Source: Streptomyces griseoflavus
GTDB lineage: Bacteria > Actinomycetota > Actinomycetes > Streptomycetales > Streptomycetaceae
Assembly (NCBI RefSeq): GCF_014649995.1
Contig: NZ_BMUC01000004.1
Location: 42,831-99,789 of the forward strand
Length of the DNA stretch: 56,959 nt
Direction: 5' to 3'
Shown: one piece after another, positions 39,497 to 48,181 of the stretch
How the letters are laid out: each line of letters starts with the position of its first letter
How positions within the stretch are numbered: position 1 is the first letter of the stretch
The notes under the pieces: model-generated
What the model was told of the DNA's origin: nothing
What the model saw: the letters and a program-made list of their open reading frames with translations, nothing else
Databases searched by the model: none
Position numbers and translations under genes: made by a program

Positions 39497-40414
39497 TCAG
39501 GTGGCGAGCGGCAGCACGCTCGCTCCCTGCACGTCGAGGCTGAGCCGATTGGCGGCCCAGTCGTTGCCGGCCAGCGCTTCGACCTTGTCGGCGGTCTCCG
39601 CGTCCGCCAGCGCCATCACCGTGGGTCCGGCGCCGGAGATCACCGCGGGGACGCCGTCCCCGCGCAGCCGCTCCACCAGGGCCGCGCTCTCGGGCATGGC
39701 CGGGGCGCGGTACTCCTGGTGCAGTCGGTCCTCGGTGGCGGGCAGCAGCAGCTCGGGGCGCCTGGTCAGGGCCTCGACGAGCAGGGCGGCACGGCCCGCG
39801 TTGGTGGCGGCGTCGACGTGCGGCACGGTGCGCGGGAGCAGTCCGCGCGCGGTCTCGGTGAGGACCGGCTTCCCGGGCACGAAAACCACCGGAACGATGG
39901 AATCGGCGGGGTCCATCCTGATCGCGCGGGCCGCTCCGCGCTCCATCCAGGACAGGGTGAATCCGCCGAGCAGACAGGCGGCGACGTTGTCGGGGTGGCC
40001 CTCGATCTCGGTGGCCAGTTCGAGCAGCGCGGTGTCGTCGAGTTTGGCGTCGGCGCCTATCGTCACGGCGCGGGCGGCGACGATCCCGGCGCAGATGGCG
40101 GCCGAGGAGGAGCCGAGGCCCCGGCCGTGCGGGATGCGGTTGGCGCAGACGATCTCGAGGCCGCGCGGCTGTCCGCCGAGCAGGTCGAACGCGGTGCGCA
40201 GGGAACGTACGAGGAGGTGGCGCTCGTCCCGCGGGAGGGTCTCGCTGCCCTCACCCGCGATGTCGATGTGCAGCCCGGAGTCGGCCACCCGGACGACCAC
40301 GTCGTCGTACAGCCCCAGCGACAGGCCGAAGGCGTCGAAGCCCGGGCCGAGGTTGGCGCTGGTGGCGGGGACGCGCACCCGGACGGCGGCGGCGCGGAAG
40401 GCGGGACCGGCCAT
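39497..40414 (-). CDS. thrB: Homoserine kinase
   Basis: 305-residue GHMP kinase phosphorylating homoserine. N-terminal VRVPATSANLGPGFDAFGL, ATP loop IPHGRGLGSSSAAICAGI, and C-terminal SGAGPTVMALAD. ATG 40414 gives MAGPAFRAAAVRVRVPAT, matching family length; AAGGAG lies 12 nt upstream. Last of the hom-thrC-thrB set but separated from thrC by 590 bp, so possibly with a separate promoter. Confidence 0.96.
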   Translation of the reverse strand: MAGPAFRAAAVRVRVPATSANLGPGFDAFGLSLGLYDDVVVRVADSGLHIDIAGEGSETLPRDERHLLVRSLRTAFDLLGGQPRGLEIVCANRIPHGRGLGSSSAAICAGIVAARAVTIGADAKLDDTALLELATEIEGHPDNVAACLLGGFTLSWMERGAARAIRMDPADSIVPVVFVPGKPVLTETARGLLPRTVPHVDAATNAGRAALLVEALTRRPELLLPATEDRLHQEYRAPAMPESAALVERLRGDGVPAVISGAGPTVMALADAETADKVEALAGNDWAANRLSLDVQGASVLPLAT

Positions 40415-41004
40415 CGCTCGAAGACTCTCCTTGAGCTGCGTGACTGCCGAATGACGCTCGACGGACATTCGATGGACATTCGATGACGTGCTGGAACCCT
40501 GGGGGCGCCGCCGACCGGGCCGGCCGACCGCTTCCCGGACGTTCCCGGCCGCTTTCCGGACCATGGGGACGACGCAGTGCCGCGGCATATGCGGCGGGCG
40601 GGTTCAGTACAGCCTATCGAAGGAAGGTTGACTGGCGACATAGGGCGCACAGGAGGCGCACGATGCGTGTCGAGAGCCCCTCGTGCACCCCCTGTCCTTG
40701 GCTTTCCCCGCTGGTGCCGCCTTACGCCGGTCGTGCCGAATTTCCGGTGATCACGCCGGTTTCCGGCGATCGTGCCCCGGTTTCCGGTCCCGTGCGCGCG
40801 TGACGGCCCCGGGCCCGGAGTGCGGAACGACGGCCACGCGCCGACGGGCCCGCCCGGACGGCCACGGCATCCCGGACGACCATGGCGCCGTCGGCACGGT
40901 CACCGCACCGCCGGCGCGGACCGGACACCGAAGCCCCGGACCGGGCCGCGGTGCCCGGGGACGGGCGGCGGGTACGGCCACGGCGGCCGGGGGCCGCCGC
41001 GGTG
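40415..41004 (-). other. 590-bp gap between thrC and thrB containing tandem repeats
   Basis: Unusually long for a thrC-thrB junction. Three imperfect tandem units of 19-21 bp starting TTTCCGG occur at 40741-40759, 40760-40780 and 40781-40800. GC-rich hairpins lie nearer thrC (for example 40934-40939/40955-40960). Plus-strand frames through it are Arg/Pro-rich and look non-coding. The thrB promoter should lie near 40430-40650. Confidence 0.5.
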
Positions 41005-42063
41005 TCAGACGAGGCCGAGCCGCTCGGCGGCGGTCGCCGCGTCGACGGGGACGGTGACCGGCTGCGGCGCGCCCGCGACGGCCCAGTCCGGGTCCTTCAG
41101 GCCGTTCCCGGTGACCGTGCACACGATCCGCTGCCCCGGGTCGACCTTGCCCTGCTCGGCGGCCTTCAGCAGACCGGCGACGGACGCCGCGGACGCGGGC
41201 TCGACGAAGACGCCCTCCTGCGAGGCCAACAGCCGGTAGGCGCGCAGGATCTCACGGTCCGTCACCTCGTCGATGGCGCCGCCGGACTCGTCCCGCGCGG
41301 CGAGCGCGAGGTCCCAGGAGGCGGGGTTGCCGATGCGGATGGCGGTGGCGATCGTCGACGGGTCCTTGACCACCTCGCCGCGCACGATCGGCGCGCTGCC
41401 GGAGGCCTGGAAGCCCCACATGCGCGGCGTCCTGGTGCTGACCTTGTCGGCGGCGTACTCCTTGTACCCCTTCCAGTACGCGGTGATGTTGCCCGCGTTG
41501 CCCACCGGCAGCACGTGGATGTCGGGTGCGTCGCCCAGCATGTCCACGATCTCGAAGGCGGCGGTCTTCTGCCCCTCGATACGCACCGGGTTGACCGAAT
41601 TGACCAGCGCCACGGGGTAGTTGTCGCTCAGCGCGCGCGCCAGCGTGAGGCAGTCGTCGAAGTTCCCGTCGACCTGGAGGATCTTCGCCCCGTGGACCAG
41701 CGCCTGGCCCATCTTGCCGAGCGCGATCTTGCCCTGCGGCACCAGGACGGCGGAGACCATGCCGGCGCGGACGCCGTACGCGGCGGCGGAGGCGGAGGTG
41801 TTGCCGGTGGAGGCGCAGATGACGGCCTTCGCGCCCTCCTCCTTGGCCTTGCTGATGGCCATGGTCATGCCGCGGTCCTTGAAGGACCCGGTGGGGTTCG
41901 CACCCTCGACCTTCAGGTGCACCTCGCAGCCCGTGCGCTCGGAGAGCACCTGCGCGGGCACGAGCGGCGTGCCGCCCTCCCGGAGCGTCACGACCGGCGT
42001 GGTGTCGGATACCGGCAGCCGGTCCCGGTACTCCTCGATGATTCCGCGCCACTGGTGGGTCAT
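41005..42063 (-). CDS. thrC: Threonine synthase
   Basis: 352-residue PLP enzyme converting O-phosphohomoserine to threonine. PLP-Lys in [14 protein letters not shown], phosphate loop and substrate strand [35 protein letters not shown], and C-terminal GLKDPDWAV. It starts 6 bp after the hom stop, so hom-thrC are coupled. Confidence 0.97.
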   Translation of the reverse strand: MTHQWRGIIEEYRDRLPVSDTTPVVTLREGGTPLVPAQVLSERTGCEVHLKVEGANPTGSFKDRGMTMAISKAKEEGAKAVICASTGNTSASAAAYGVRAGMVSAVLVPQGKIALGKMGQALVHGAKILQVDGNFDDCLTLARALSDNYPVALVNSVNPVRIEGQKTAAFEIVDMLGDAPDIHVLPVGNAGNITAYWKGYKEYAADKVSTRTPRMWGFQASGSAPIVRGEVVKDPSTIATAIRIGNPASWDLALAARDESGGAIDEVTDREILRAYRLLASQEGVFVEPASAASVAGLLKAAEQGKVDPGQRIVCTVTGNGLKDPDWAVAGAPQPVTVPVDAATAAERLGLV

Positions 42064-42069
42064 TGCTCG

Positions 42070-43359
42070 TTACTCCCCTTCAACCCGCATGATGCTGGCG
42101 ACACCACGCACGGTGTCGAGCTTGCGCAACGTCTCGACGGTCCCCCCGAGGGCCGCGTCGGACGCACGGTGCGTGACGACGACGAGCGACGCCTCGCCGT
42201 CCTTGCCCTGCTGGCGAACCGTATCGATCGAGACACCGTGCTCCGCGAACACGGTGGCGACCTGGGCGAGAACACCCGGTTTGTCGGCCACGTCGAGGCT
42301 GATGTGGTAGCGCGTGACGACCTCGCCCATCGGCGAGACGGGCAGCGCCGCGTACGCCGACTCGCCGGGCCCGGTGGCCCCGCTGATCCGGTTGCGCCCC
42401 ACGGCGACCAGGTCGCCCAGCACGGCGGAGGCGGTCGGCGCGCCACCCGCGCCGGGCCCGTAGAACATCAGCTGCCCGGCGGCGTCGGACTCCACGAACA
42501 CCGCGTTGTAGGCGCCCCGCACCGAGGCCAGCGGGTGGCTGAGCGGAATCATCGCCGGATGCACCCGCGCGGTGACCGACGCACCGTCGCCGGCCCGCTC
42601 GCAGATGGCGAGCAGCTTGATGGTGCAGCCCATCTCCTTGGCGGAGGCGAAGTCGGCGGCGGTGACCTCGGTCATGCCCTCACGGTGCACGTCGTCCAGG
42701 CGCACCCGCGTGTGGAAGGCGATCCCGGCGAGGATGGCGGCCTTCGCGGCGGCGTCGAAGCCCTCGACGTCGGCGGTGGGGTCGGCCTCGGCATAGCCGA
42801 GCGCGGTGGCCTCGTCGAGGGCCTCCTGGTAGCCGGCGCCCGTGGTGTCCATCTTGTCGAGGATGAAGTTGGTGGTGCCGTTGACGATGCCCAGCACCCG
42901 GTTGACCTTGTCGCCGGCGAGCGACTCGCGCAGCGGGCGGATCAGCGGGATGGCGCCGGCGACGGCGGCCTCGTAGTAGAGGTCCCTGCCGTGCTCCTCG
43001 GCGGCGGCGTGCAGCGCGGCGCCGTCCTGGGCGAGCAGCGCCTTGTTCGCGGAGACCACGGAGGCGCCGTGCTCGAAGGCGGTGGTGATGAGCGCCCGGG
43101 CGGGCTCGATCCCGCCGATGACCTCCACGACGATGTCGAGGTCGCCGCGTTTGACGAGGGCGGTGGCGTCGGTCGTCACCAGGGCGGGGTCGATGCCCTC
43201 GCGCACCTTGTCGGGCCGCCGCACGGCCACGCCCGCCAGCTCCACCGGAGCCCCGATGCGGGCGGCGAGGTCGTCGGCGTGCGTCGTCATGATGCGCGCC
43301 ACCTCTGAGCCGACCACACCACAGCCCAGCAGCGCCACCTTCAGCGGACGCGTACGCAT
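42070..43359 (-). CDS. hom: Homoserine dehydrogenase with C-terminal ACT domain
   Basis: 429 residues. NAD(P) site KVALLGCGVVGSEVARIM, SVVSANKALLAQDG, catalytic region NGTTNFILDKM and EALDEATALGYAEADPTADVEGFDAAAKAAILA, then an ACT domain (HISLDVADKPGVLAQVATVF) that usually mediates threonine feedback inhibition. Two consecutive ATG codons; the second (43359) has the better spacing to GAGG. The 209-bp gap to lysA presumably holds a promoter, as an AT-rich patch occurs near 43440-43470. Confidence 0.97.
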   Translation of the reverse strand: MRTRPLKVALLGCGVVGSEVARIMTTHADDLAARIGAPVELAGVAVRRPDKVREGIDPALVTTDATALVKRGDLDIVVEVIGGIEPARALITTAFEHGASVVSANKALLAQDGAALHAAAEEHGRDLYYEAAVAGAIPLIRPLRESLAGDKVNRVLGIVNGTTNFILDKMDTTGAGYQEALDEATALGYAEADPTADVEGFDAAAKAAILAGIAFHTRVRLDDVHREGMTEVTAADFASAKEMGCTIKLLAICERAGDGASVTARVHPAMIPLSHPLASVRGAYNAVFVESDAAGQLMFYGPGAGGAPTASAVLGDLVAVGRNRISGATGPGESAYAALPVSPMGEVVTRYHISLDVADKPGVLAQVATVFAEHGVSIDTVRQQGKDGEASLVVVTHRASDAALGGTVETLRKLDTVRGVASIMRVEGE

Positions 43360-43568
43360 CATCCGACCTCGTTTCCTGATAACCGTCTCGGTTGCACCAG
43401 TCTCACTCACCGGACGCAACTTTCTGCGTTATGTCCGGATCGTGAGACATCTATTTCATTTCCATGACCGTAAATGCCGAAGATCTTCCTTCGGCCGATC
43501 ATGTCCCCGGTCGCCGGCGCCGACCGGGCGCCAGGCCCCGGGCCCCATGCCCCGGGCCCCGGCACCGC

Positions 43569-44960
43569 TCACCCGACGTCGAGCCTGAGCAGGTCCTCCT
43601 CGGTCTCCCGCCGGACGATCACCCGCGCCTCGCCGTCCCGGACCGCGACCACGGGCGGACGCAGCACATGGTTGTAGTTGCTGGCCATGGACCGGCAGTA
43701 CGCCCCGGTCGCCGGCACGGCGAGGAGGTCGCCCGGCGCCAGGTCCCCCGGCAGGAAGGCGTCCTTCACCACGATGTCACCGCTCTCGCAGTGCTTGCCC
43801 ACGACCCGGCACAGCACCGGCTCGGCGTCCGACACCCGGGAGGCGAGGGAAACGCTGTACTCGGCGTCGTACAACGCGGTGCGGATGTTGTCCGACATCC
43901 CGCCGTCGACGGAGACGTACGTCCGCAGCCCGTCGAGCGGCTTGACGGTGCCGACCTCGTACAGCGTGAAAGCGGTCGGCCCGACGATGGCACGCCCGGG
44001 CTCCACGGAGATCCGCGGCGTACGCAGCCGCGCGGACTCGCACTCCCGGGTCACGATCTCGGTCAGCGCCTTGGCGATCTCGTGCGGCTCCCGCGGATCG
44101 TCGTCACTGGTGTACGCGATGCCGAGCCCGCCCCCGAGGTCGATCTCGGGCAGCTCCACCCCGTGCTCGTCACGGATGTCCCTGAGCAGCCCCACCACCC
44201 GGTGCGCGGCGACCTCGAACCCCGACATGTCGAAGATCTGCGACCCGATGTGCGAGTGGATCCCGATCAGCTCCAGCCCGTCCAGCGTCAGCGCGCGCCG
44301 CACGGCCTCGGCGGCCTGCCCGCCCGCCAGCGGGATCCCGAACTTCTGGTCCTCGTGGGCGGTGGCGATGAACTCGTGCGTGTGCGCCTCGACCCCCACG
44401 GTGACGCGGATCTGCACCCGCTGCCGCACACCGAGCTCCTGCGCGATGTGCGCGACCCGCACGATCTCCTGGAACGAGTCGAGCACGATCCGCCCGACCC
44501 CGGCCCCGACGGCCCGCCGGATCTCACCGACGGACTTGTTGTTGCCGTGGAAGGCGATCCGCTCGGCGGGCATCCCCGCCGACAGCGCGGTGGCCAGCTC
44601 CCCGCCCGAGCACACGTCCAGGTTCAGGCCCTCGTCGTGCAGCCACCGCACCACGGCCCGGGACAGGAACGCCTTGCCGGCGTAGAACACGTCCGCGTCG
44701 TCCCCGAACGCGGTGCGCCAGGCCCGCGCCCGGGCCCGGAAGTCGTCCTCGTCGAGGAAGTAGGCGGGCGTGCCGAACTCCTCGGCCAGCCGCTTGACGT
44801 CGATCCCGCCGACGGTGAGCACACCGTGCTCGTCCCGTCCGACGGTCTGCGCCCACACCTTGGGGTCGACGGCGTTGAGATCGGCGGGCGGCGCGGAGTA
44901 GTGCCCCTCGGGGAGGACGTCGGCGTGACGGGGCCCGGCGGGGTGTGCGGAACGGCTCAT
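43569..44960 (-). CDS. lysA: Diaminopimelate decarboxylase
   Basis: 463-residue fold-III PLP enzyme making lysine from meso-DAP. PLP-Lys in [52 protein letters not shown], and [20 protein letters not shown] with the active-site Cys/Asp. It starts 18 bp after nrtL, so the two are co-transcribed. Confidence 0.97.
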   Translation of the reverse strand: MSRSAHPAGPRHADVLPEGHYSAPPADLNAVDPKVWAQTVGRDEHGVLTVGGIDVKRLAEEFGTPAYFLDEDDFRARARAWRTAFGDDADVFYAGKAFLSRAVVRWLHDEGLNLDVCSGGELATALSAGMPAERIAFHGNNKSVGEIRRAVGAGVGRIVLDSFQEIVRVAHIAQELGVRQRVQIRVTVGVEAHTHEFIATAHEDQKFGIPLAGGQAAEAVRRALTLDGLELIGIHSHIGSQIFDMSGFEVAAHRVVGLLRDIRDEHGVELPEIDLGGGLGIAYTSDDDPREPHEIAKALTEIVTRECESARLRTPRISVEPGRAIVGPTAFTLYEVGTVKPLDGLRTYVSVDGGMSDNIRTALYDAEYSVSLASRVSDAEPVLCRVVGKHCESGDIVVKDAFLPGDLAPGDLLAVPATGAYCRSMASNYNHVLRPPVVAVRDGEARVIVRRETEEDLLRLDVG

Positions 44961-44978
44961 GATGTTCTCTGGGCTCTC

Positions 44979-46088
44979 TCAGAGGTGGTCGGGTGCGTCG
45001 ATGCCGAGCAGGGACAGGCCACCGGCCAGCACCGCCCCGGCGGCCGCGGCGAGGCCGAGCCGGGCACGGTGGGCGGCCGAGGGTTTCTCCTCACCCAACG
45101 GCAGCACGGCAGGGAACAGAGGCAGCGCGGCATCGGCGACGGTCACCAGATGCCGGGCGAGCCGGTCGGGCGCGCGGTGCGCGGCGGCGGCCTCGAGGAC
45201 CCGGGGATGGTCGGCGAGGGCCCGGAGCAGCGCCCGCGCCTCCCACGCATCCTGCGGCTCCTGCGCCCCCTGCACGTCGACGGTCCCCGGCTCGGGCTCG
45301 AACCCGAGATCCGCGGCGTTCCGCAGGAGCGCCCGGCTGCGGGCATGCGCGTACCGCACCCGGAACAACGGATTGCTCTCCCGCTGCACCAGGTGCTCGT
45401 CCCCGATCCGCGGCCGGTCGTGCGGCGCGGGATGCAGCAGCGCCCAGCGGGCGGCGTCACGCCCCAGGGACAGCGGATCGGCGGGGGCGGGGACGGGCCG
45501 GATGTCGACGGGGGCGCCGTCCTGGCCGCGCTCGCTGCCCGGGTCGCCCTGGGCATGCGGCTCGACACACACTCCCAGCACACTCCCCCACTCCGCGTCG
45601 AGCGACCCCGCGCAACTAATCCGCACGACAGCCCCCTGCGACCGCAGAAGACGAGCCACAACATCGAGATGCACGACCGCCCGCACCTCACGGGCCGCAC
45701 GAAGACGTACGACGCCGCCCTCCCCCTGCCCGGCGAACGGCTCGCGGTACCCGTACCGGACCCCGTCCCGCAGAACCTCGCTCACAAGCCGGGCGCCGGC
45801 ATCGGTGCCCCGCACCGAGAAGTTGATGAACCCGGGCCCGGTGACCACGACCTCACCGATCCCCCCGGCACCCACGAGACGCGCTCGCAGCAGCTCGGCA
45901 ACCCGCAGCGCCGGCTGCCCGGCCGGACGGGCGAGCTGAAGGGCGACATTGGTGGCGTAGTCCCCGTACCCCCCGGGCCCCGGAGGCGCGACCCGCACCC
46001 GCTCGGGCACGTCCACGCCCAGCTCCCCCTCCTCGACGGCACGGCGCACCGCGTGCAGCACGGTGCGGGAGAGCTCGGCGGGGGTCAC
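44979..46088 (-). CDS. nrtL: ArgS-related anticodon-binding-domain protein (NrtL-type), catalytic domain lost
   Basis: 369 residues built from the two ends of arginyl-tRNA synthetase. The N-terminal additional domain is present (GGYGDYATNVALQLARPAGQPALRVAELL; VTGPGFINFSV), as is the C-terminal DALR anticodon-binding domain (ESNPLFRVRYAHARSRALL ... GLAAAAGAVLAGGLSLLGI). The central aminoacylation domain is shrunken, without HIGH or KMSKS motifs, so it cannot charge tRNA. In corynebacteria argS heads an argS-lysA-hom-thrB cluster; here this remnant holds that place beside lysA. It may bind tRNA-Arg or regulate downstream genes, which is inference. Confidence 0.85.
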   Translation of the reverse strand: MTPAELSRTVLHAVRRAVEEGELGVDVPERVRVAPPGPGGYGDYATNVALQLARPAGQPALRVAELLRARLVGAGGIGEVVVTGPGFINFSVRGTDAGARLVSEVLRDGVRYGYREPFAGQGEGGVVRLRAAREVRAVVHLDVVARLLRSQGAVVRISCAGSLDAEWGSVLGVCVEPHAQGDPGSERGQDGAPVDIRPVPAPADPLSLGRDAARWALLHPAPHDRPRIGDEHLVQRESNPLFRVRYAHARSRALLRNAADLGFEPEPGTVDVQGAQEPQDAWEARALLRALADHPRVLEAAAAHRAPDRLARHLVTVADAALPLFPAVLPLGEEKPSAAHRARLGLAAAAGAVLAGGLSLLGIDAPDHL

Positions 46089-46175
46089 GGGACAAGCGTA
46101 GGGGAGGAGGGGGGTGGGTAGGCGAACGAGTTGGGCCGCATCCCGGCATGTGGACGCCCGTGGACACCCCTTCCG

Positions 46176-46610
46176 TCACCCTCCGGCATGCCCCGCCGCG
46201 GCCTCGGCGTCCCCCGGCCCACGGACCCTCCCGAGAGGATCCACGATCAACTCGCGAACCAGCCGGACAAGTTCCTGAGGATCGAAGGGCTTGGCAAGAA
46301 AAGCGTCCACCCCGACATCGAGCCCGCTGTCGACCTCGTACTGACTGCACGCGCTGACGATGACGAGCGGAATGTCACGCGTACGCGGATCGGACCGCAG
46401 CCGTCCGGCAGTCCTCAGCCCGTCCAGCCGCGGCATGACGACATCCAGGGTGACGAGGTCGGGCCGCACCTGATGGACGACTTCCAGACACTCGGCACCA
46501 TCGGCCGCGGTCACGACCTCGATGCCCTCCAGCTCGAGGTTGACCCTGATCAACTGCCGGATGACCTTGTTGTCGTCCACAACAAGAACCCGGCCCGATG
46601 CGCCTGGCAC
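46176..46610 (-). CDS. Stand-alone response-regulator receiver protein
   Basis: 144 residues, one CheY-like receiver and no output domain: VLVVDDNKVIRQLIRVNLE, phosphoacceptor LVTLDVVMPRLDG, Ser in LVIVSACS, Lys in FLAKPFDPQELVRLV. The short Gly/Ala-rich C-terminus shows no HTH. It likely relays signals by protein-protein contact. The GTG at 46610 lies 6 nt after a TACTCT -10 hexamer (minus strand, 46617-46622) with no Shine-Dalgarno, so a leaderless GTG-start transcript is probable. The last gene before the tRNA and island. Confidence 0.85.
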   Translation of the reverse strand: MPGASGRVLVVDDNKVIRQLIRVNLELEGIEVVTAADGAECLEVVHQVRPDLVTLDVVMPRLDGLRTAGRLRSDPRTRDIPLVIVSACSQYEVDSGLDVGVDAFLAKPFDPQELVRLVRELIVDPLGRVRGPGDAEAAAGHAGG

Positions 46611-46773
46611 ACATCGAGAGTAGGTCGGGACCAGCCACCGCGTCCCGCGTTTCCCCACTTCCACCCCCACCGGGCGACACCCCGCCCCCGCCCTCCTGCG
46701 AAAACGGTTCCTGACCACCCCACGGGAACTGGTAGTGTTCTACCCGTCGCCGCGATCACCACGCGGGAGACAC

Positions 46774-46845
46774 GCCCCCGTAGCTCAGGGGATAGAGCAA
46801 CGGCCTCCGGAGCCGTGTGCGCAGGTTCGAATCCTGCCGGGGGCA
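46774..46845 (+). tRNA. tRNA-Arg (anticodon CCG)
   Basis: 72 nt folding into a full cloverleaf: acceptor GCCCCCG/CGGGGGC, D arm GCTC/GAGC, anticodon stem ACGGC/GCCGT with loop CTCCGGA (anticodon CCG at 46807-46809), T arm GCAGG-TTCGAAT-CCTGC, discriminator A. CCA is not encoded. A TAGTGT -10-like hexamer lies at 46733-46738. Its 3' half is the likely attB for the integrase pseudogene just downstream. Confidence 0.95.
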
Positions 46846-46863
46846 CTTCGCATGAGGTGCCCA

Positions 46864-46903
46864 AAGACCCCGCCATCAGCGCTTTCGCTGAGGACGGGGT
46901 CTT
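46864..46903 (+). terminator. tRNA-Arg terminator
   Basis: Two nested perfect stems: 9 bp (46864-46872/46895-46903) and 6 bp (46876-46881/46886-46891) with a CTTT loop. Confidence 0.7.
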
Positions 46904-47078
46904 CGCGTGTGTGCAGCCGTATGCCACTCGGAGTGGCCGTATGTCAGACGCTGTGGACTATGCGTGGACTGGCTGCAGAGCAGAAATCCGCAGGTCAGCC
47001 CCGAAAAACGACGAGGCCCTCGGACTGTGGTCCAGGGGCCATCATGTCGTAGGTGCACGTGTCGGAGGTGCGTCGGGA

Positions 47079-47768
47079 TCAGGTCCCGTCGCCGTGCGAG
47101 TCTCCGTGGTCGTCGTCCTCGCCGAGGAGTGCAGCGATCCGACGGCTGGCGACGTCCTGGCGGCCGTCGAGGCACTTGGCATACCGGCTCAGGAGCACTT
47201 CGACTCGGAGCATACAAACGAGGCGGGGCGGAATCGGAACGATGCGGGTCTCATTCGCGGGCCGGTTCTTGAGCCCGCGGTTGTCGTGCACCTCCCCCGT
47301 TCCGGTCCACCGCGTGCCGACCGTAGGACGGCTCTTCAGCAGGATCAACGAGCCCCACCCCGTGTCCGGCAGTGTGCAGTCGGGACGACGCAGGGCCACG
47401 GCTTCCGCCGGCCGCAGCCCTCCGAAGTACATTCAGGCGAAGAGTGCGACAAGCCGGCGCCCACGGGCCCGCCGGTACCCACCGACGTACGAGACAGCCC
47501 CAAGGAGTTCGGTTGCCTGCCGAGGGTTCACCACGACTCGGCGGTCAACTTCCTTGGACACCTTCGGCAGCTTCCATTTCACGAGCGTGACCGGGTTCTC
47601 CGAGACCTCCCCCAGCTCGACCGCGTACGCCAGGGCGTTGAAGAGGACGGCCCGCTTACGCCGCACCGTCTCAGCAGCCGCCGGGGCGCCGGAAAGGGTG
47701 AGCTTGAGCGAGTCAAGGCGGCTCCGTAAGTTGTTGGGTGGCCCGACCGGCGCCCGTGCCGCGCGCAC
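47079..47768 (-). pseudogene. Decayed tyrosine-recombinase (integrase) gene next to tRNA-Arg
   Basis: Two minus-strand pieces in one frame. 47436-47768 encodes the core-binding to catalytic junction (TVRRKRAVLFNALAYAVELG, NPVTLVKWKLP, VDRRVVVNPRQATELL). An in-frame TGA (47433-47435) interrupts LVALFA*MYFGGLRPAEAVALRR, where relatives have a sense codon (Cys as I recall). The frame continues through box I Arg to LKNRPANETRIVPIPPRL, then jumps to LLSRYAKCLDGRQDVASRRIAALL, the typical end with the nucleophilic Tyr; the intervening box II (HxxR) region is missing. The N-terminus also breaks off near a repeat at 47721-47746. Almost certainly inactive. Confidence 0.85.
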
Positions 47769-48181
47769 AGCAATCAGCGCTTACGCCAGAGAAGGGGTCC
47801 GTCGTGGCTGGGGGTCGGCTCCACGGCTTTACGGTGGCTTTACGGAGCCACTTTGGGGCGAGCCTCGAAGATCACGGCCCCAACGTCGTGCTTTACCGGG
47901 CAGGTCCCAGACTGCCCGACTCGCCGGAAGCTTACGGGGCCATGATCACTCGCGCCAAAGCAGCTCCCGGCCAAAGTCGCTCCGTAAGTTGGTTGGCGGT
48001 CCGGAAGAGTGGGGTGTGGCTTTGAAGTCCCTTGCCCCCGGTGGCTCCGGTGGAGTGGCCGCCCCGCTCTTCGGGACGCCTGGCCGCTGATTGAGATCTG
48101 CGCTCTTGATCGCTGTTTACGGAGCTGACGGCGGGTGTTCCTCGGGCCGAACGGCATGCTGTCTGAACCGAGGAGACGCCC
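47769..48181 (+). other. Repeat-rich 5' non-coding region of the IS110-family element (candidate bridge RNA)
   Basis: 413 bp between integrase remnant and transposase without a convincing gene. A 26-bp imperfect direct repeat starting GCTCCGTAAGTTG occurs at 47721-47746 and 47979-48004. GGCTTTACGG is tandemly repeated at 47825-47834 and 47836-47845. The inverted form TTTACGGAGC occurs at 47839-47848 and 48116-48125. A 7-bp hairpin lies at 47897-47903/47912-47918. IS110-group elements encode a bridge RNA upstream of the transposase, so 47979-48181 is the best candidate. No precise RNA ends can be given. Confidence 0.45.

Noticed and set aside
40683-41057. Arg/Gly-rich plus-strand frame in the thrC-thrB gap
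   Set aside because: Composition typical of shadow frames in GC-rich DNA; overlaps the thrC end.
43535-43560. GC-only direct repeat (GCCCCGGGCCCC twice) between hom and lysA
   Set aside because: Low-complexity GC sequence, common by chance in this genome; does not form one clear stem.
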